Source: Arcuatula senhousia
Taxonomy: Eukaryota; Mollusca; Bivalvia; Mytilida; Mytilidae
Assembly: GCA_963971305.1 (NCBI GenBank)
Contig: OZ020306.1
Span: 65,569,022 to 65,633,021, forward strand
Length of the DNA stretch: 64,000 nt
Reading direction: 5' to 3'
Part shown: piece by piece, positions 46,601 to 55,929 of the stretch
How the letters are laid out: the number at the start of each line of letters is the position of its first letter
Position numbering within the stretch: the stretch's first letter is position 1
Made by a program: the position numbers and the translations under genes
The notes under the pieces: model-generated
What the model saw: the letters and a program-made list of their open reading frames with translations, nothing else
The model's database searches: none
Told to the model about the DNA's origin: nothing

Positions 46601-47197
46601 GACCCCGCATCTCTCAATGTCAGGGCTGCCCCATTCAACCACCTGGGGCACACATCCCAGTCGCTTTGTTGGCAAAGCGGCCCGACCCGATGTCAGGTTT
46701 CTGAGCGCTCTTTAGTGGACTTTTACCGACAAGCTTAGTGCTGCTGCGGGCCTATTCGCCATCCGGAACCCATACAGGTATACTGTTTTTAATAAAAATC
46801 CAAATATTAGATCAATTTTGTAAGTCAAAACACTTCACTGCCACAAATAAATCGTTTTATATTCTACGGGAATAACTTGTTATTAGGCGATTTAAAAACA
46901 GTCACAAAATTACATAAGAGTGGAATCAGTAAAGCACAACATCTGACAGGCATACACGTAAGAGGTCATGTAATTATTATTCTTAAAAAATAAAAAAAAA
47001 TAAAAATTAAAATTAAAAAATTAGTTAACATAATTAAGAACGATTAAGCATGAGCAAACAAATAAGTTTTATGCATATGACATATATGGATATGTTAGCT
47101 GTATTCTTTAAATAACTAAAACAACTCACAAAAATTACTCACCATCATCACCTGTGTAAATTTTATCCGCCATATTTGCTGTAATCTTATCCGCCAT
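31408..47197 (-). CDS. Effector-type caspase (peptidase C14A), six exons
   Basis: Exons on the minus strand: 47197-47143, 45029-44993, 43449-43199, 36003-35768, 35537-35042 and 31646-31408. Together they give 1314 nt, 437 aa plus stop, with GT-AG borders and reading phase agreeing at all five junctions. The prodomain is short (about 50 residues), as in executioner caspases. The p20 part holds RGLAVIISNEHF (57-68), a conserved pocket Arg at about 76, catalytic His135 in ASHGEE and Cys195 in QACRS (usual QACRG). About 160 residues separate Cys195 from the p10 strand VYSSSLG, against some 35 in caspase-3; the extra part is acidic and polar. The p10 pocket motif, usually SWR or SYR, reads SYGR. 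Caspases cut after Asp in the cytosol during apoptosis; the altered pocket leaves specificity open. Introns 2, 3 and 5 carry transposons. Confidence 0.88.
31677..33109 (+). mobile_element. Pearl-like element, copy 1 (500-bp core units)
   Basis: The head AACAAGAGGCTCCCAGGAGC leads to CGCTCACCTG. The tail has GACGGAC repeats (33020-33055), then AATAGCTCAC, a GACCC/GGGTC stem and CAGGTGAGCTAA. The core is about 2.6 tandem units of about 500 bp, each starting GGTGCTGATCACTTTT (31785, 32284, 32786). The hairpin just before CTAA and the absence of long terminal repeats suit a non-autonomous Helitron, as proposed for oyster pearl elements; that is an inference. It lies in caspase intron 5, about 30 bp from the exon 6 acceptor. 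Confidence 0.75.
33417..34348. mobile_element. Foldback MITE with ~120-bp inverted repeats and TTAA flanks
   Basis: The arms at 33417-33538 and 34226-34348 are inverted copies with only a few differences, beginning CACAGGCGTTTGGGTCCAGG. TTAA lies on both sides (33413-33416 and 34349-34352). Two frames beginning with the same residues (MGPGFYFIINN) arise from the two arms and are not genes. It sits in caspase intron 5. Confidence 0.85.
34526..34740. repeat. Minisatellite, ~21-bp units
   Basis: Imperfect tandem units of the form TGATGATACTTCGTCATTATG, roughly eight to nine, in caspase intron 5. The central units are almost identical and the outer ones decayed. Confidence 0.85.
34809..34827. 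repeat. Poly(C) tract
   Basis: A C-run of about 17 followed by A's. Similar C or G runs occur at 54137-54150, 55030, 57561 and 62920. Confidence 0.7.
35042..35537 (-). CDS. Caspase exon 5 (catalytic Cys, long linker, start of p10)
   Basis: 496 nt after acceptor TTTAG|GCTTGT. It begins ACRS with the catalytic Cys. About 145 Ser/Asp/Glu/Asn-rich residues follow, then DCIIVYSSSLG, the first p10 strand. If read past the donor (TTAG|GTAATG) the frame ends in unrelated residues. Confidence 0.88.
35768..36003 (-). CDS. Caspase exon 4 (p20, catalytic His)
   Basis: 236 nt, acceptor TTTTACAG|CT, donor ACAG|GTAA, ending in phase 0. It encodes DCFACVVASHGEE with the catalytic His, an IYGVDDVMTP strand and KPKIFLIQ leading to the active-site Cys in the next exon. 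Confidence 0.92.
36325..36430. repeat. Outer inverted repeat, left arm
   Basis: It contains CCAATGTTTTCATATCAA and ACTAAAAGACTTTCATGAAA. Both recur in reverse complement at 42335-42420. The pair brackets the hAT element, so the hAT appears to have inserted into an older palindromic repeat. Confidence 0.6.
36517..38200 (+). mobile_element. Pearl-like element, copy 2 (~157-bp core units)
   Basis: The head (AACAAGAGGCTCCCAGGAGC) and tail (GACGACG run, then AGCTCACATGGACC/GGTCCAGGTGAGCTAA hairpin) match copy 1. The core here is about eight units of about 157 bp containing AGAGCTAAATGAGCTGAACA. It is inserted close to the left end of the hAT element. Confidence 0.8.
38641..41699 (-). pseudogene. 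hAT-type transposase gene, nonsense codon plus MITE insertion
   Basis: From ATG at 41699 the frame runs 33 codons to a TAA (41600-41598), then stays open to 39717. It is interrupted by the MITE 39121-39714 after about residue 661 and resumes exactly in frame to TGA at 38643-38641. Without the insertion and its duplicated TA it has 821 codons including the stop. A BED-like finger uses C38, C41, H58 and H64. Candidate catalytic acids of the RNase H-like fold are D185 (HYDETT), D252 (SSDGPN) and E627 (NADVERG). A Lys/Glu-rich coiled coil fills the C-terminus. Translation from a later Met would lose the finger. Family placement rests on motif layout; related domesticated proteins exist in animals. 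Confidence 0.82.
39121..39714. mobile_element. 594-bp MITE with TA target duplication inside the transposase gene
   Basis: The ends CAGATGAGACCAAACC and, inverted, CAGATGGGTCCAAACC are flanked by TA on each side (39119-39120 and 39715-39716), the Tc1/mariner pattern. The interior is a patchwork of GGTCTGGTCTG and GGACCAGACC units in both orientations, so it can fold on itself. Removing it with one TA restores the transposase frame. Confidence 0.9.
42335..42420. repeat. Outer inverted repeat, right arm
   Basis: Partner of 36325-36430. It contains TTTCATGAAAGTCTTTTAGT and GATATGAAAATATTGGTTTG. An adjacent GTCGGCCATCTTGAATTTCC (about 42284) is also found inverted near 59680-59700. Confidence 0.6.
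42546..42719. mobile_element. Short MITE, GGCGGATC-type ends
   Basis: CAGGGGCGGATCGAGGAC at the left is mirrored by GGTTCC...TTTGATCCGAGCCTG at the right. The interior is about 135 bp of noncoding DNA. It resembles the GGCGGATCCAG element at 51471. Confidence 0.5.
42998..43081. repeat. 28-bp tandem repeat, three units
   Basis: Three near-identical units containing ATCTTATATTTGGAAAATCA and TGTGACC, 120 bp from the donor of caspase exon 3, in intron 3. Confidence 0.9.
43199..43449 (-). CDS. Caspase exon 3 (p20, first half)
   Basis: 251 nt. It encodes a basic lead, then YDFTHPYRGLAVIISNEHF, the QRDYSTKEI segment with the pocket Arg, and DLTAQQINWVMDV, all aligning with the first half of caspase p20. 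Donor GTCG|GTAGGT. Confidence 0.88.
43858..44885 (+). mobile_element. Pearl-like element, copy 4 (degenerate)
   Basis: The head GGCTCACAGGAGCC and ATCGCTCACTT, units with GCTGAACATTTAAG, a GCGGCCATGTTT block and a final GACGACG are recognisable. Similarity is much lower than between copies 2 and 3. It lies in caspase intron 2, about 100 bp from the microexon. Confidence 0.6.
44993..45029 (-). CDS. Caspase exon 2 (37-nt microexon)
   Basis: Acceptor AATTTCAG|CG and donor CCAG|GTAAGA. It enters in phase 1 and leaves in phase 2, the only arrangement that joins exon 1 to exon 3 in frame. It encodes Lys/Glu/Asp-rich KRKEDIEDIF. The model rests on splice signals and phase only. Confidence 0.6.
45725..46165 (+). 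repeat. Tandem repeat, three ~130-160-bp units
   Basis: Units share TTCGTAACAGTTTTCTCAGC, ATTTGGTATA and CTCATCTACTTCCTGT. A related single unit lies inverted at 56645-56763. The three copies have diverged. Confidence 0.75.
46495..46785 (-). repeat. SINE-like dispersed repeat B, copy 3
   Basis: Reverse complement of the repeat at 29055-29345, sharing GTCCACTAAAGAGCGC, AAAGCGACTGGGATGTGTG and CCATAGTGGTGCACCG. It lies in caspase intron 1. Confidence 0.7.
47143..47197 (-). CDS. Caspase exon 1 (start of prodomain)
   Basis: ATG at 47197, preceded in frame by a stop. A 24-bp unit containing ATGGCGGATAA occurs twice, giving two in-frame Met-Ala-Asp-Lys starts at residues 1 and 9. The donor is ATG|GTGAGT, phase 1. 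Confidence 0.7.
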
Positions 47198-48526
47198 ATT
47201 TGCTGTATCCTTACAAGTGTCTATTAAACTTTAGTTCTCAATACTTTAGAAGAGACAATGCACAATACACAATTTAATACAAAGTGTTATACCATATAAG
47301 TCATGTTTTGTCTTGATGTCTTAACATGCTAAAACTAGGTACTTAATACTATACAACAGATAATACACACTTAAACGTGTTCGAACAATTTACATGTTTA
47401 AATGTACGATTAAATAATCTCCCCCCATTTTAATATCCCCTCTAGAAAATTTAATATGGTATATTCTGTCCATGGTAATAATTTCGCTATAAAGTAATAT
47501 CATATGGACACTATGAATAGATTAAATTATGTCCACATCAATTAAAGACTTTTGGTCGTATACAATGCAAGGATAGACAAATATTTTATCCCTATTTATG
47601 TTCAAATATTTGATGAACAAAAACATTTGAATTCTTATTTTGACTGATTTTAATAAAAGGCATTGAATTTGCAAATGGTTATATTTTTTAATAAAAAAAA
47701 ACTAGTGAAAAAGTTTGCCTGACATTAAGATGACACGCACTAATTCTACTTTTAAGATAAGCTTTGGAGTTTTACAATTAAACTTTATTTATTTACACAC
47801 AAAAAAAAACTGCTTTTCAAATGATAGTAATACTATTATTTAAAAATATAGAACCGTACAGAATCAAAATGATCGATTTTAGTGGAAATACTTACTGCAC
47901 ACTTCAGTTGATTTTTACATCAGTTCAACCCGTTTTTCGCTATTCTTATAACACTATGCTTTTTTGCTTTGTATATCATTTAAAATTTTCTTTAAAAATT
48001 TACATTTCAAGTAGGTCACATACAGTTTTCTAAAATGCTAAATTGTATTTTCAGAAAATGTTGCGTAATGAAAGTTTAAATGCGTAGCCAAGCAAATTGA
48101 TTACTCGGGCTTCAGGTAAGTTTATTGGAATCTGTGGTTGATTTGTATTGGGTTAATCACAAAACATAATGCAAAACTGAATTTAAATCATAAAATCAAA
48201 CGATACATTTTTTTAAAATTATCAATCTAAAATGTTGGGACATACAAAATAACAGACTTGAGAATAAATACAATCTCTTTGCCTGGATTTTAATTTTTTA
48301 TATTTTTAATGTGAAATAAAATCTGAATAATTACATGTTGTTCATAGAAATAATTTTTAAAAGTTATGAATGCCAATAATTTTAAAGAAATAGTTGACTT
48401 TGTAAAAAAAGCAATCCATTTTCAATTTTATAGTTTTTTCAATGTGTTCCTACCGTAGGTGTTCATTTCTCGGGGCCGCTTCCTATATCGAAGCTATAAT
48501 AGGACGCGTCACTGGATTAGATACCA
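47198..48526. other. Caspase upstream region
   Basis: AT-rich DNA before the caspase start codon. It should hold the promoter and 5' UTR, but no element could be assigned. A short CAGGTAAG sequence at 48113-48120 is plus-strand and unconnected. Confidence 0.35.
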
Positions 48527-50213
48527 TTTTTAGCTCACCTGGACCGAAGGTCCAGGTGAGCTATTACCATCACTTGGCGTCCGTCGTCGTCGTCTGTCGT
48601 CGTCGTCTGTCGTCGTCTGTCGTCCGTTAACAATTTTTCAAAAATCTTCTCCTCTGAAACCACTGAACAGAATTTAATGAAACTTGGTATGAATGATCCT
48701 TAGGGTGGCCTGCACCAAACTTGTGTTTTGATTTTTGATCTGTCAAAAAACATGGCCACCGTTACTAAAAATAGACCAGGGGGGTCAAACTACTGTTTTT
48801 GGCTTATAAATCAAAAAGTATAAGAGATAGAGGAAATCTGAGGCCACGGTACTGATTCAGCATCAAAAGCTCTACAAAAGTCTCCATATGGTCAAAGTTG
48901 TCAGATGACCCCTTATAGGGGTTACGGCCCTTTAAAGGTGAAAAATAGCATTTTTTCATGTTTTGGGCCTACAGAATGAAAACTATTGCAGATAGAGATT
49001 AGCTGTTGCTTGCTTAAATGTCCAGCTCATTTAACTCTACAAAAGTCTCCATAGGGTCGAAGTTGTCAGATGACCCCTTATAGGGGTTACGGCCCCTTAA
49101 AGGTGAAAAATAGCCATTTTTCATGTTTTTGGCCTACAGAATGAAAACTATTGCAGATAGAAATTAGCTGTTGCTTGTTTAAATGTTCAGCTCATTTAGC
49201 TCTACGAAATTCTCCATAGGGTCGAAGTTGTCAGATGACTCCTTATAGGGGTTACGACCCCTGAAAAATAGAGATTTTTCATGTTTTTGGCCTACAGAAT
49301 GAAAACTATTGCAGATAGAGATAAGTTGTTGCTTGCTTAAATGTTCAGCTCATTTAGCTTTACAAAATTCTCCATAGGGTCGAAGTTGTCAGATGACCCC
49401 TTATAGGGGTTACGGCCCCTGAAAAATAGCGATTTTTCATGTTTTTGTCCTACAGAATGAAAACTATTGCAGATAGAGATTAGCTGTTGCTTGCTTAAAT
49501 GTTCAGCCCATTTAGCTCTACAAAATTCTTCATAGGGTCGAAGTTGTCAGATGACCCCTTATAGGGGTTACGGCCCCTGAAAAATAGCCATTTTTCATGT
49601 TTTTGGCCTACAGAATGAAAACTATTGCAGATAGAGATTAGCTGTTGCTTGCTTAAATGTTCAGCTCATTTAGCTCTACAAAATTCTCCACAGGGTCGAA
49701 GTTGTCAGATGACCCCTTATAGGGGTTACGGCCCCTGAAAAAAGTGATTTTTCATGTTTTTGGCCTACAGAATGAAAACTATTGCAGATAGAGATTAGCT
49801 GTTGCTTGCTTAAATGTTCAGCCCATTTAGCTCTACAAAATTCTTCATAGGGTCGAAGTTGTCAGATGACCCCTTATAGGGGTTACGGCCCCTGAAAAAT
49901 AGCCATTTTTCATGTTTTTGGCCTACAGAATGAAAACTATTGCAGATAGAGATTAGCTGTTGCTTGCTTAAATGTTCAGCTCATTTAGCTCTACAAAATT
50001 CTTCACAGGGTCGAAGTTGTCAGATGACCCCTTATAGGGGTTACGGCCCCTGAAAAAAGTGATTTTTCATGTTTTTGGTCTACAGAATGAAAACTATTGC
50101 AGATAGAGATTAGCTGTTGCTTGCTTAAATGTTCAGCTCATTTAGCTCTACAAAAGTATAGGGTCAACATCAAGACCAGGTGAGCGATTCAGGCTCCTGG
50201 GAGCCTCTTGTTT
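48527..50213 (-). mobile_element. Pearl-like element, copy 3 (~157-bp core units)
   Basis: Inverted relative to copies 1 and 2. The 3' hairpin (AGCTCACCTGGACC...GGTCCAGGTGAGCT) is at 48532-48562, the GTCGTC run at 48575-48630 and the head (GGCTCCTGGGAGCCTCTTGTT) at 50192-50213. It has about eight core units closely similar to copy 2, so the two copies were probably recently active. Confidence 0.85.
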
Positions 50214-50565
50214 AGGTTAGGGCTGGAAAACAAACAATAATATGATAGGTCAAACTATATTTAATAGCTGATTAAATAACAAGACCGACCAGGCAATTCT
50301 TACGTCTTGCAAATTCCGACCAGTACCTCCCCGTGGTGCAAGACGGGCTCTGTTCCAGCGGCAACAAAGAATACTCTGGAGCAGCTAACACTGGCGGTGG
50401 TGTGTCATGGGCTGGACGACCCGTGGCACATAGCGAGTTTTTAGCAGTGTTACTGCAATAGTCGATGCAGAGGGGCATCCCCCTATAACCCATCAGTCAG
50501 GCAATTTTTACGTCTTTCCAAACACAAATGTATTTCATACATGTGTAAAAGTGTATGTTGATTGA
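50214..50565. other. Intergenic, unassigned repeat-like DNA
   Basis: A GC-richer patch (50280-50510) stands out from its surroundings. I could not match it to another copy in the window. Confidence 0.35.
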
Positions 50566-50910
50566 CTTAGGAAATTTCTCCATATTCCATTTAAGAACAA
50601 AGGGATAGATGCTATAAACATTAGCAATATTTTAAATCGTAAGGAAGTTACATATCAAATTCCTCAATATTTCAAAAATCAGTCAACACCAATTGTTTCC
50701 TACCGCTACACCAAAACCATAAGTAGTAAAATTTTCAACCACAAAAAGGCATTGCAGGACCTAAACATTGAAGAATATCTAAAGTCCCCTCTGACATGTG
50801 ATTGCTATGCTTCTCCCTTTGTCTATGGTCCATCTGGTCATGTCATCACGGGTGATCTTAAGATAATTGAAAATGATTTAAAAACTTTCATGACATTTGA
50901 AAGAAAGTAA
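50566..50910 (+). pseudogene. Penelope-like element, N-terminal coding part
   Basis: The open frame reads LHIPFKN, SYRYTKTISSKIFN, SPLTCDCYASPF and GHVITGDLKIIEN, then ends at TAA 50908. The C-x-C...S-P-F and GHVITGDL blocks precede the GPKFREP block of this family, which is now found only at about 52047. Confidence 0.65.
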
Positions 50911-51470
50911 TATGATTAAGGCCCTGCCTTTTTAGCGAGCATCGAAAATCTATTTACCTTTTAAAAATAAATCCATGTGCTCGAACGGCTAAATTTAACG
51001 TAAAGAGGGAACTTTAAAAAAAAAGGAATTTAAAATTGTAGCAAAGTCTGACCCCACCCAACCCAAATCATATGCACTTGAAAAAGATGTTGCTAAAATA
51101 TCAGGGATTAATAACTACTTATTAAAAATTCAATTAATGCATTGTGCAAATAATAAATCCTATAACATTCTGGGACGACATTAAGCGGGGACGAAACTAT
51201 CCAGTTTATGGACTTCTTCAGCAGACCAAAACAACATTCAGATTCTGTCAGGTTTTGTGAGATTTTCTGAGTATCAGTGTTTTATTTGAAGCAATGGTAA
51301 CAGAAGGTACATCAAGAAACCTTGCGGAAAAAAACGGTAAAGTAAAAATATCATGCAGGATTGAGGAAAGTGAGTGACACCCCACAGGATGGGACTCTTC
51401 TTTCATTTTCAGGTAAGAACCTTTTATTTATTATTATGAGTAGGTTTTATTTAGTAAATTTATGTATTTC

Positions 51471-51629
51471 CAGTGGCGGATCCAGAACTTCTGAAAAGAG
51501 GGGCCCACTGACCGGCCTAAGAGGGGGCCCGCTTTGGTCACGCTTCAATGATTTCCTATATATTCAACCAAATTTTTTCACCAAAAGGAGGACCCGGGCC
51601 ACCCAGGCCCCCCCCTGGATCCGCCTATG
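51471..51629. mobile_element. 159-bp MITE, CAGTGGCGGATCCAG ends
   Basis: CAGTGGCGGATCCAG at 51471 is mirrored by CTGGATCCGCC ending at about 51625. ATTTC directly flanks both ends (51466-51470 and 51630-51634), a possible 5-bp duplication. It has inserted in the block that interrupts the Penelope-like element. Confidence 0.7.
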
Positions 51630-52007
51630 ATTTCTTTATCTTATTTTATCTTACTTAGAATTTAACAAAGCTTGGTCAGTATCGTGCATTTGGTATGACT
51701 AGTCAAAAGCTAGCTCGGTAATTTCTGTAAAATCGTTTTTCAGCGGAAAAGACCGAATGCCCGGTGTTTAAATAAAAATATGTGTGTAAAAATAAACAAG
51801 TGGATGAATGAGGGTTTTATCACTGTTTTTAAATTTCAATTTTTATATTTTTGGATAACAGATGATGATGTATTTTTATAAGCCCAGAAGGTTGATTGTT
51901 TTACTTGCTCCGTGCCTATTATTTTTTTCACTCCGTAAAAGTAAACCTGTTCCGGTTTTATCGTCAGTATATTTCTGGCACATCTCAAAACATGCACAAT
52001 GCCGTAG

Positions 52008-52730
52008 GGCTCGCATCTGCGATGCTCGCTATTACGTAATGTGGTTTCTCATGGACCTAAATTCAGGGAACCGCAACGTATAAATTGGAATCATAACTTT
52101 AAGATCATCAGGGACGCTGTGGAGGACTATGCTAGAGCCTGGATAAAGAGGGAAAAGGACCAAGAACCAGAGCTTGAATCACTGTCGGACTGGGTAAGGA
52201 CTATCCGATCTCTTGTACGAAGCCGAATAGACAAACTTCGCAAATGTGTGAACCCGCGGCCTTCTTCTGTATTTAGATATCGTGAAGCTCTCAATTGTCT
52301 CTCTTCCTTACATGACAGGTATGTCGTCACGCCAGCAGACAAGGCTTCCAATAATATAGTTTTTGTATGTAAAGCACATTATTACAATTGTCTAATAAAA
52401 GAACTAGGCATTGATGGTAATACTTCCGTTAATGCTACATACACACGGAATACATTTAACAAAGATGAAATCATAGCCAACCATAGCTCTTTCATGTCCT
52501 CTTTCAATATTCCAATGAAAGAGGAACATAAAGAGTTACCATATTTGTACTGGATACCTAAACTTCACAAAAATCCGTACAAAGAAAGGTATATAGCTGG
52601 ATCTTCATCATGTTCAACTACAGAGCTGTCCGTTCATTTAACTAAAATCTTGTCTGCTGTCAAAGAAGGTCAACAAGCATATTGCGACACTATTTATAAT
52701 CGTAGTGGAATTAACCATATGTGGATTTGA
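52008..52730 (+). pseudogene. Penelope-like element, central coding part
   Basis: Open from 52008 after a stop, reading LLRNVVSHGPKFREP, DYARAWIKREKDQE, VTPADKASNNIVFVCKAHYYN and LPYLYWIPKLHKNPYKERYI. The last is the conserved RT finger block (PKxHK). The frame ends at TGA 52728 through a one-base shift against the next part. Confidence 0.8.
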
Positions 52731-53650
52731 AAAACTCAAAAGATTTGTTAGATCATTTTAAATCTAGATCATTTTCTGAGGTTCACTCTTTGAAAACGTT
52801 CGATTTTTCAACTTTATACACTACCTTGCCACACGAAAAACTAAAATATCGCCTGAAAAAACTTCTCGAAAAAGCCTTTTCAAACTCAAGGAATTTTGTT
52901 GTTTTGGGTTATAATTCTACATTCTTTTCCAAAACATCTTTCAAAGATAAAATTTGTTACACACTGGAACAAGTTTGCAGTATGCTTGATTTCCTCATTG
53001 ACAACATATTTGTCACCTTCGGAGGAGAGATTTTTCAACAACAAATCGGCATTCCAATGGGCACAAACTGTGCTCCTCTCCTCGCCGATTTGTTTTTATA
53101 CTCTTACGAGACTGAATTTCTTCAGGGACTCGTTAAGAACAAGAAGATGAAAGAGGCAAGGTCATTTAATCTTACATTCAGATATATCGATGATGTCCTT
53201 TCTGTCAATAACACTTCATTTGGTAGTTGGATTCCTTCAATATATCCTCCGGAATTGGAGATTAAAGAGACCACCGAATCTAATTGCTTCACGTCTTTCT
53301 TGGATTTGCACCTCGAATTTGACCCAGGTGGTCATCTCAGTACAAAAATTTACGATAAACGAGACGATTTTAATTTTCAAATTATTAATTTTCCTAATCT
53401 ACAGAGCAATATACCTACTTCTCCTGCATACGGTGTTTATATTTCTCAACTTATTCGATATGCCAGAGCTTGCACACATTTCACAGATTTTTTTATCAGA
53501 CACCGGTTTCTTCGTGACCGACTTTTGAAGCAGGGCTATAAGAAAATACGTCTCATACGATCACTAAAAAAATTCTTTCTTCGTTATCAGCCACTAGTAG
53601 AAAAGTTCAAAATTGAGTTAAAAGATATGATAGTTAATTGTTTTAATTAG
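52721..53650 (+). pseudogene. Penelope-like reverse transcriptase domain
   Basis: It continues the central part in another frame, so a single indel lies in about 52721-52733. Catalytic motif A is FDFSTLYTTLPHEKL. The QQIGIPMGTNCAPLLADLF block is followed by the active site RYIDDVLS and then FLDLHLEF. The C-terminal block has AYGVYISQLIRYARAC and RDRLLKQGY. All three catalytic Asp are present. Apart from the frameshift and the upstream gap the domain is intact. Confidence 0.85.
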
Positions 53651-53945
53651 TGTTTGACTGGTCTGCTGTACTGAGATGATCACCTCAATATCCCTATTGT
53701 GTCTCACAACTATGTTGTGTTCTATAGTCATTAACGGATCCTAAGATCGCAATGGAAGAGGGAGGCTTGGCGCCATAAAACCTGGTTTAACCCACCATTT
53801 CCTTTGAAATGCCTGTACCAAGTCAGGACCATTGCGATCCACCAGTTCTCCGGTATGACTGATTCGTTTTTGTCATTTTCTCTGGACTATGAGATTGATC
53901 ATTCAAGTTCGGTAGTTTTGTTATTACCTTTATTAACTAATAGCT
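53651..53945 (+). repeat. Penelope-like element 3' tail
   Basis: Noncoding, with TGCCTGTACCAAGTCAGGAC and a final TTTTGTTATTACCTTTA. The same tail ends the truncated copy at 60715-61115, which defines the element's 3' end. Confidence 0.75.
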
Positions 53946-54450
53946 ATAAATACGAAATAAATAAATGATAACAATCCTTATATTAAGTTCTCAGCATCAA
54001 TTATGGAATAAGGGTCGTCATCCTTATTCAGTAAAGGTATAAGGTATTTCAAATTTTCAAATTCAAGATATATGAAAACGGTTGGCTTCCAAAATTACAG
54101 CGGCACCTAGGGATCAATGAAGTTTTGGAGTGCCCCCCCCCCCCCCCCCGAGGCTCATCTAAATCCATATAAAAGTTAAGCTGAGCTTTGCATGCATTCA
54201 TAACTATATGAAATATTGTTCAACATAGAATCCAGAGCAGGGAAAATTGACTCAAGATACGGAGAGCTATGGCTATATAATGTAGATTTTACTATTACCC
54301 TTGTCTCACAAACATTTTTTTTTTCATTTTGCTTCTACTTTATTTGAAATTGTTTATTTACAGTCGTGAATAAAAAATTTGAATCAATCAGACAGTCAGT
54401 CCTTTGAAATAATTCATGAAAGGATATGGAGTAAATGAACATGAGACTAT
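53946..54450. other. Intergenic, nothing recognised
   Basis: AT-rich, with a C-run at about 54133-54150. Confidence 0.4.
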
Positions 54451-54452
54451 AA

Positions 54453-54882
54453 GGTGTCTTCCCATTTATCCAACTTTTTAAAAATAGTTATTCCCACCTA
54501 TCCAACTTTGTTCACCTGTTGGGTTGTTAATTTAAGAGATTATAAGGTGCCATGAAGAAATTATGACAGTAAATTTGTTCCAAATTACATGTTATTTAAA
54601 ATGCAAGTATAGGGTGCAAAAATTTAGAATGTTTACAGAGGCTATAGTTGTTATTTACTGGCGGTGGCGGTTTTCAAACAGAAACAAAAATAAAAAGCAA
54701 TAAAATTCTTATTGTTACATGGACAAAATTTTCTGTTATGTACAGTTTGACCTTACACACAACCCAATCTCCAATTAAAGTTCCTTTGTTCTTAATTGCC
54801 TTTGATCCCACTTATCCAACTTTGAATTTTTTACCTGTACTACAAAATTTTTAAAAAGTTGGATAAATGAGAATGAACTCCA
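54453..54882. mobile_element. MITE-like inverted-repeat element
   Basis: CATTTATCCAACTTTTTAAA at the left is matched by TTTAAAAAGTTGGATAAATG at the right, inside imperfect arms of about 33 bp. Internal TATCCAACTTTG copies recur. No target duplication could be fixed. Confidence 0.5.
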
Positions 54883-55309
54883 ACTGCAATTATTTTTTAT
54901 GGACTGTATGGCCATTTCGGAAATTTATTAATCATCACCAGCACTAGAACCCAAATATAGGTAATCCATAATTAAAAAAAAAAGAATATGTTTAAAATGT
55001 ATAAAACCAAAGAAAGTGCAAAACTACGATGGGGGGGGGGTTAAACTTTAGGTTTTAGAATTTGCATAAATGTTCACTATCAAGAAAATTTCAATACTTG
55101 ATAACTTGATTTTAGCTCATTCATGTGTTTCATCTATTCTAGCACGTGAAGTGTCCATGGACACTCTATAAGTAGCTTGCCTTGTGGGTTGACACACAGA
55201 TCAGACGGTACTTTGATACCTTCCTTTTCCCCCTTGCTTGTAGTTGTCATCTTTGTTTGCCGGATTATTTCTACATTCATATGAATCAGACTTCTTACAA
55301 TTTCTTCTA

Positions 55310-55775
55310 GAAAAAAAAGATCGTAGACTAACTCTCTCTTTTAACCTCACGTTCCGTTCTATTAATGATGTCCTTTCACTGAACAATTCTTGATTTGGTG
55401 ACTTTCTCCATCTCCCGTATCAACAGGAGCTTGAGATAAAGGACACAGCAGATTCAAGGAAGTCTGCTTTCTATTTAGATCTACATCTCGAAATTGACTC
55501 TCAAGGAAGTCTTTCAACAAAGCTCTATGACTTCAACTTTCCAATCGTCGGCTTTCCCTTTTTGTGTAGCAACATTCTGTTCGCTCCTGCTTATGAAGTC
55601 TTCTTATCGCAGTTGATTCGTTACTCCAGAGCTTGCGTGAAATACATCGATTTCCTTGGCAGAGCGTCAATTTGACACAGAAATTGCTGACACAGGGTTA
55701 TGTTGCTCCACGGTTGCTGTCTTCACTCAAGAAATTTTACGGTAGACAACGTGCACTCGTCGGAAAATACATGTA
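55310..55775 (+). pseudogene. Degenerate Penelope-like RT fragment
   Basis: In broken frames it reads LTFRSINDVLSLNN, YLDLHLEIDSQGSLSTKLYD, APAYEVFLSQLIRYSRAC and LTQGYVAPRLLSSLKKFYG. This is the same order as the better copy at 53160-53600. The active site YIDD has become SIND, an in-frame TGA lies near 55390 and frameshifts follow. Confidence 0.85.
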
Positions 55776-55929
55776 TGGGATTTCTATCTCTTAAATGAGT
55801 GCAGATGTTGGTTTGTCGTAGAAATTCGTTTTGTCTTCCTTTACCGGATTTGACACACTTGGAAACTAGCAACACGACGGGTGTGCTATAGCAGGAAGGA
55901 ACCGCTAACTCTTCAAGTCCGAAACACAT

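Larger units (their letters stand above)
50566..53945 (+). mobile_element. Penelope-like retroelement, interrupted
   Basis: The coding parts lie in order at 50566-50910, 52008-52730 and 52721-53650, followed by a 3' tail to about 53945 that recurs alone at 60715-61115. A block of about 1.1 kb (50911-52007), itself containing a small MITE, separates the first two parts. The RT motifs are closer to Penelope-like elements than to LINEs or LTR elements, but no GIY-YIG endonuclease was found, so the family name is provisional. Confidence 0.7.
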
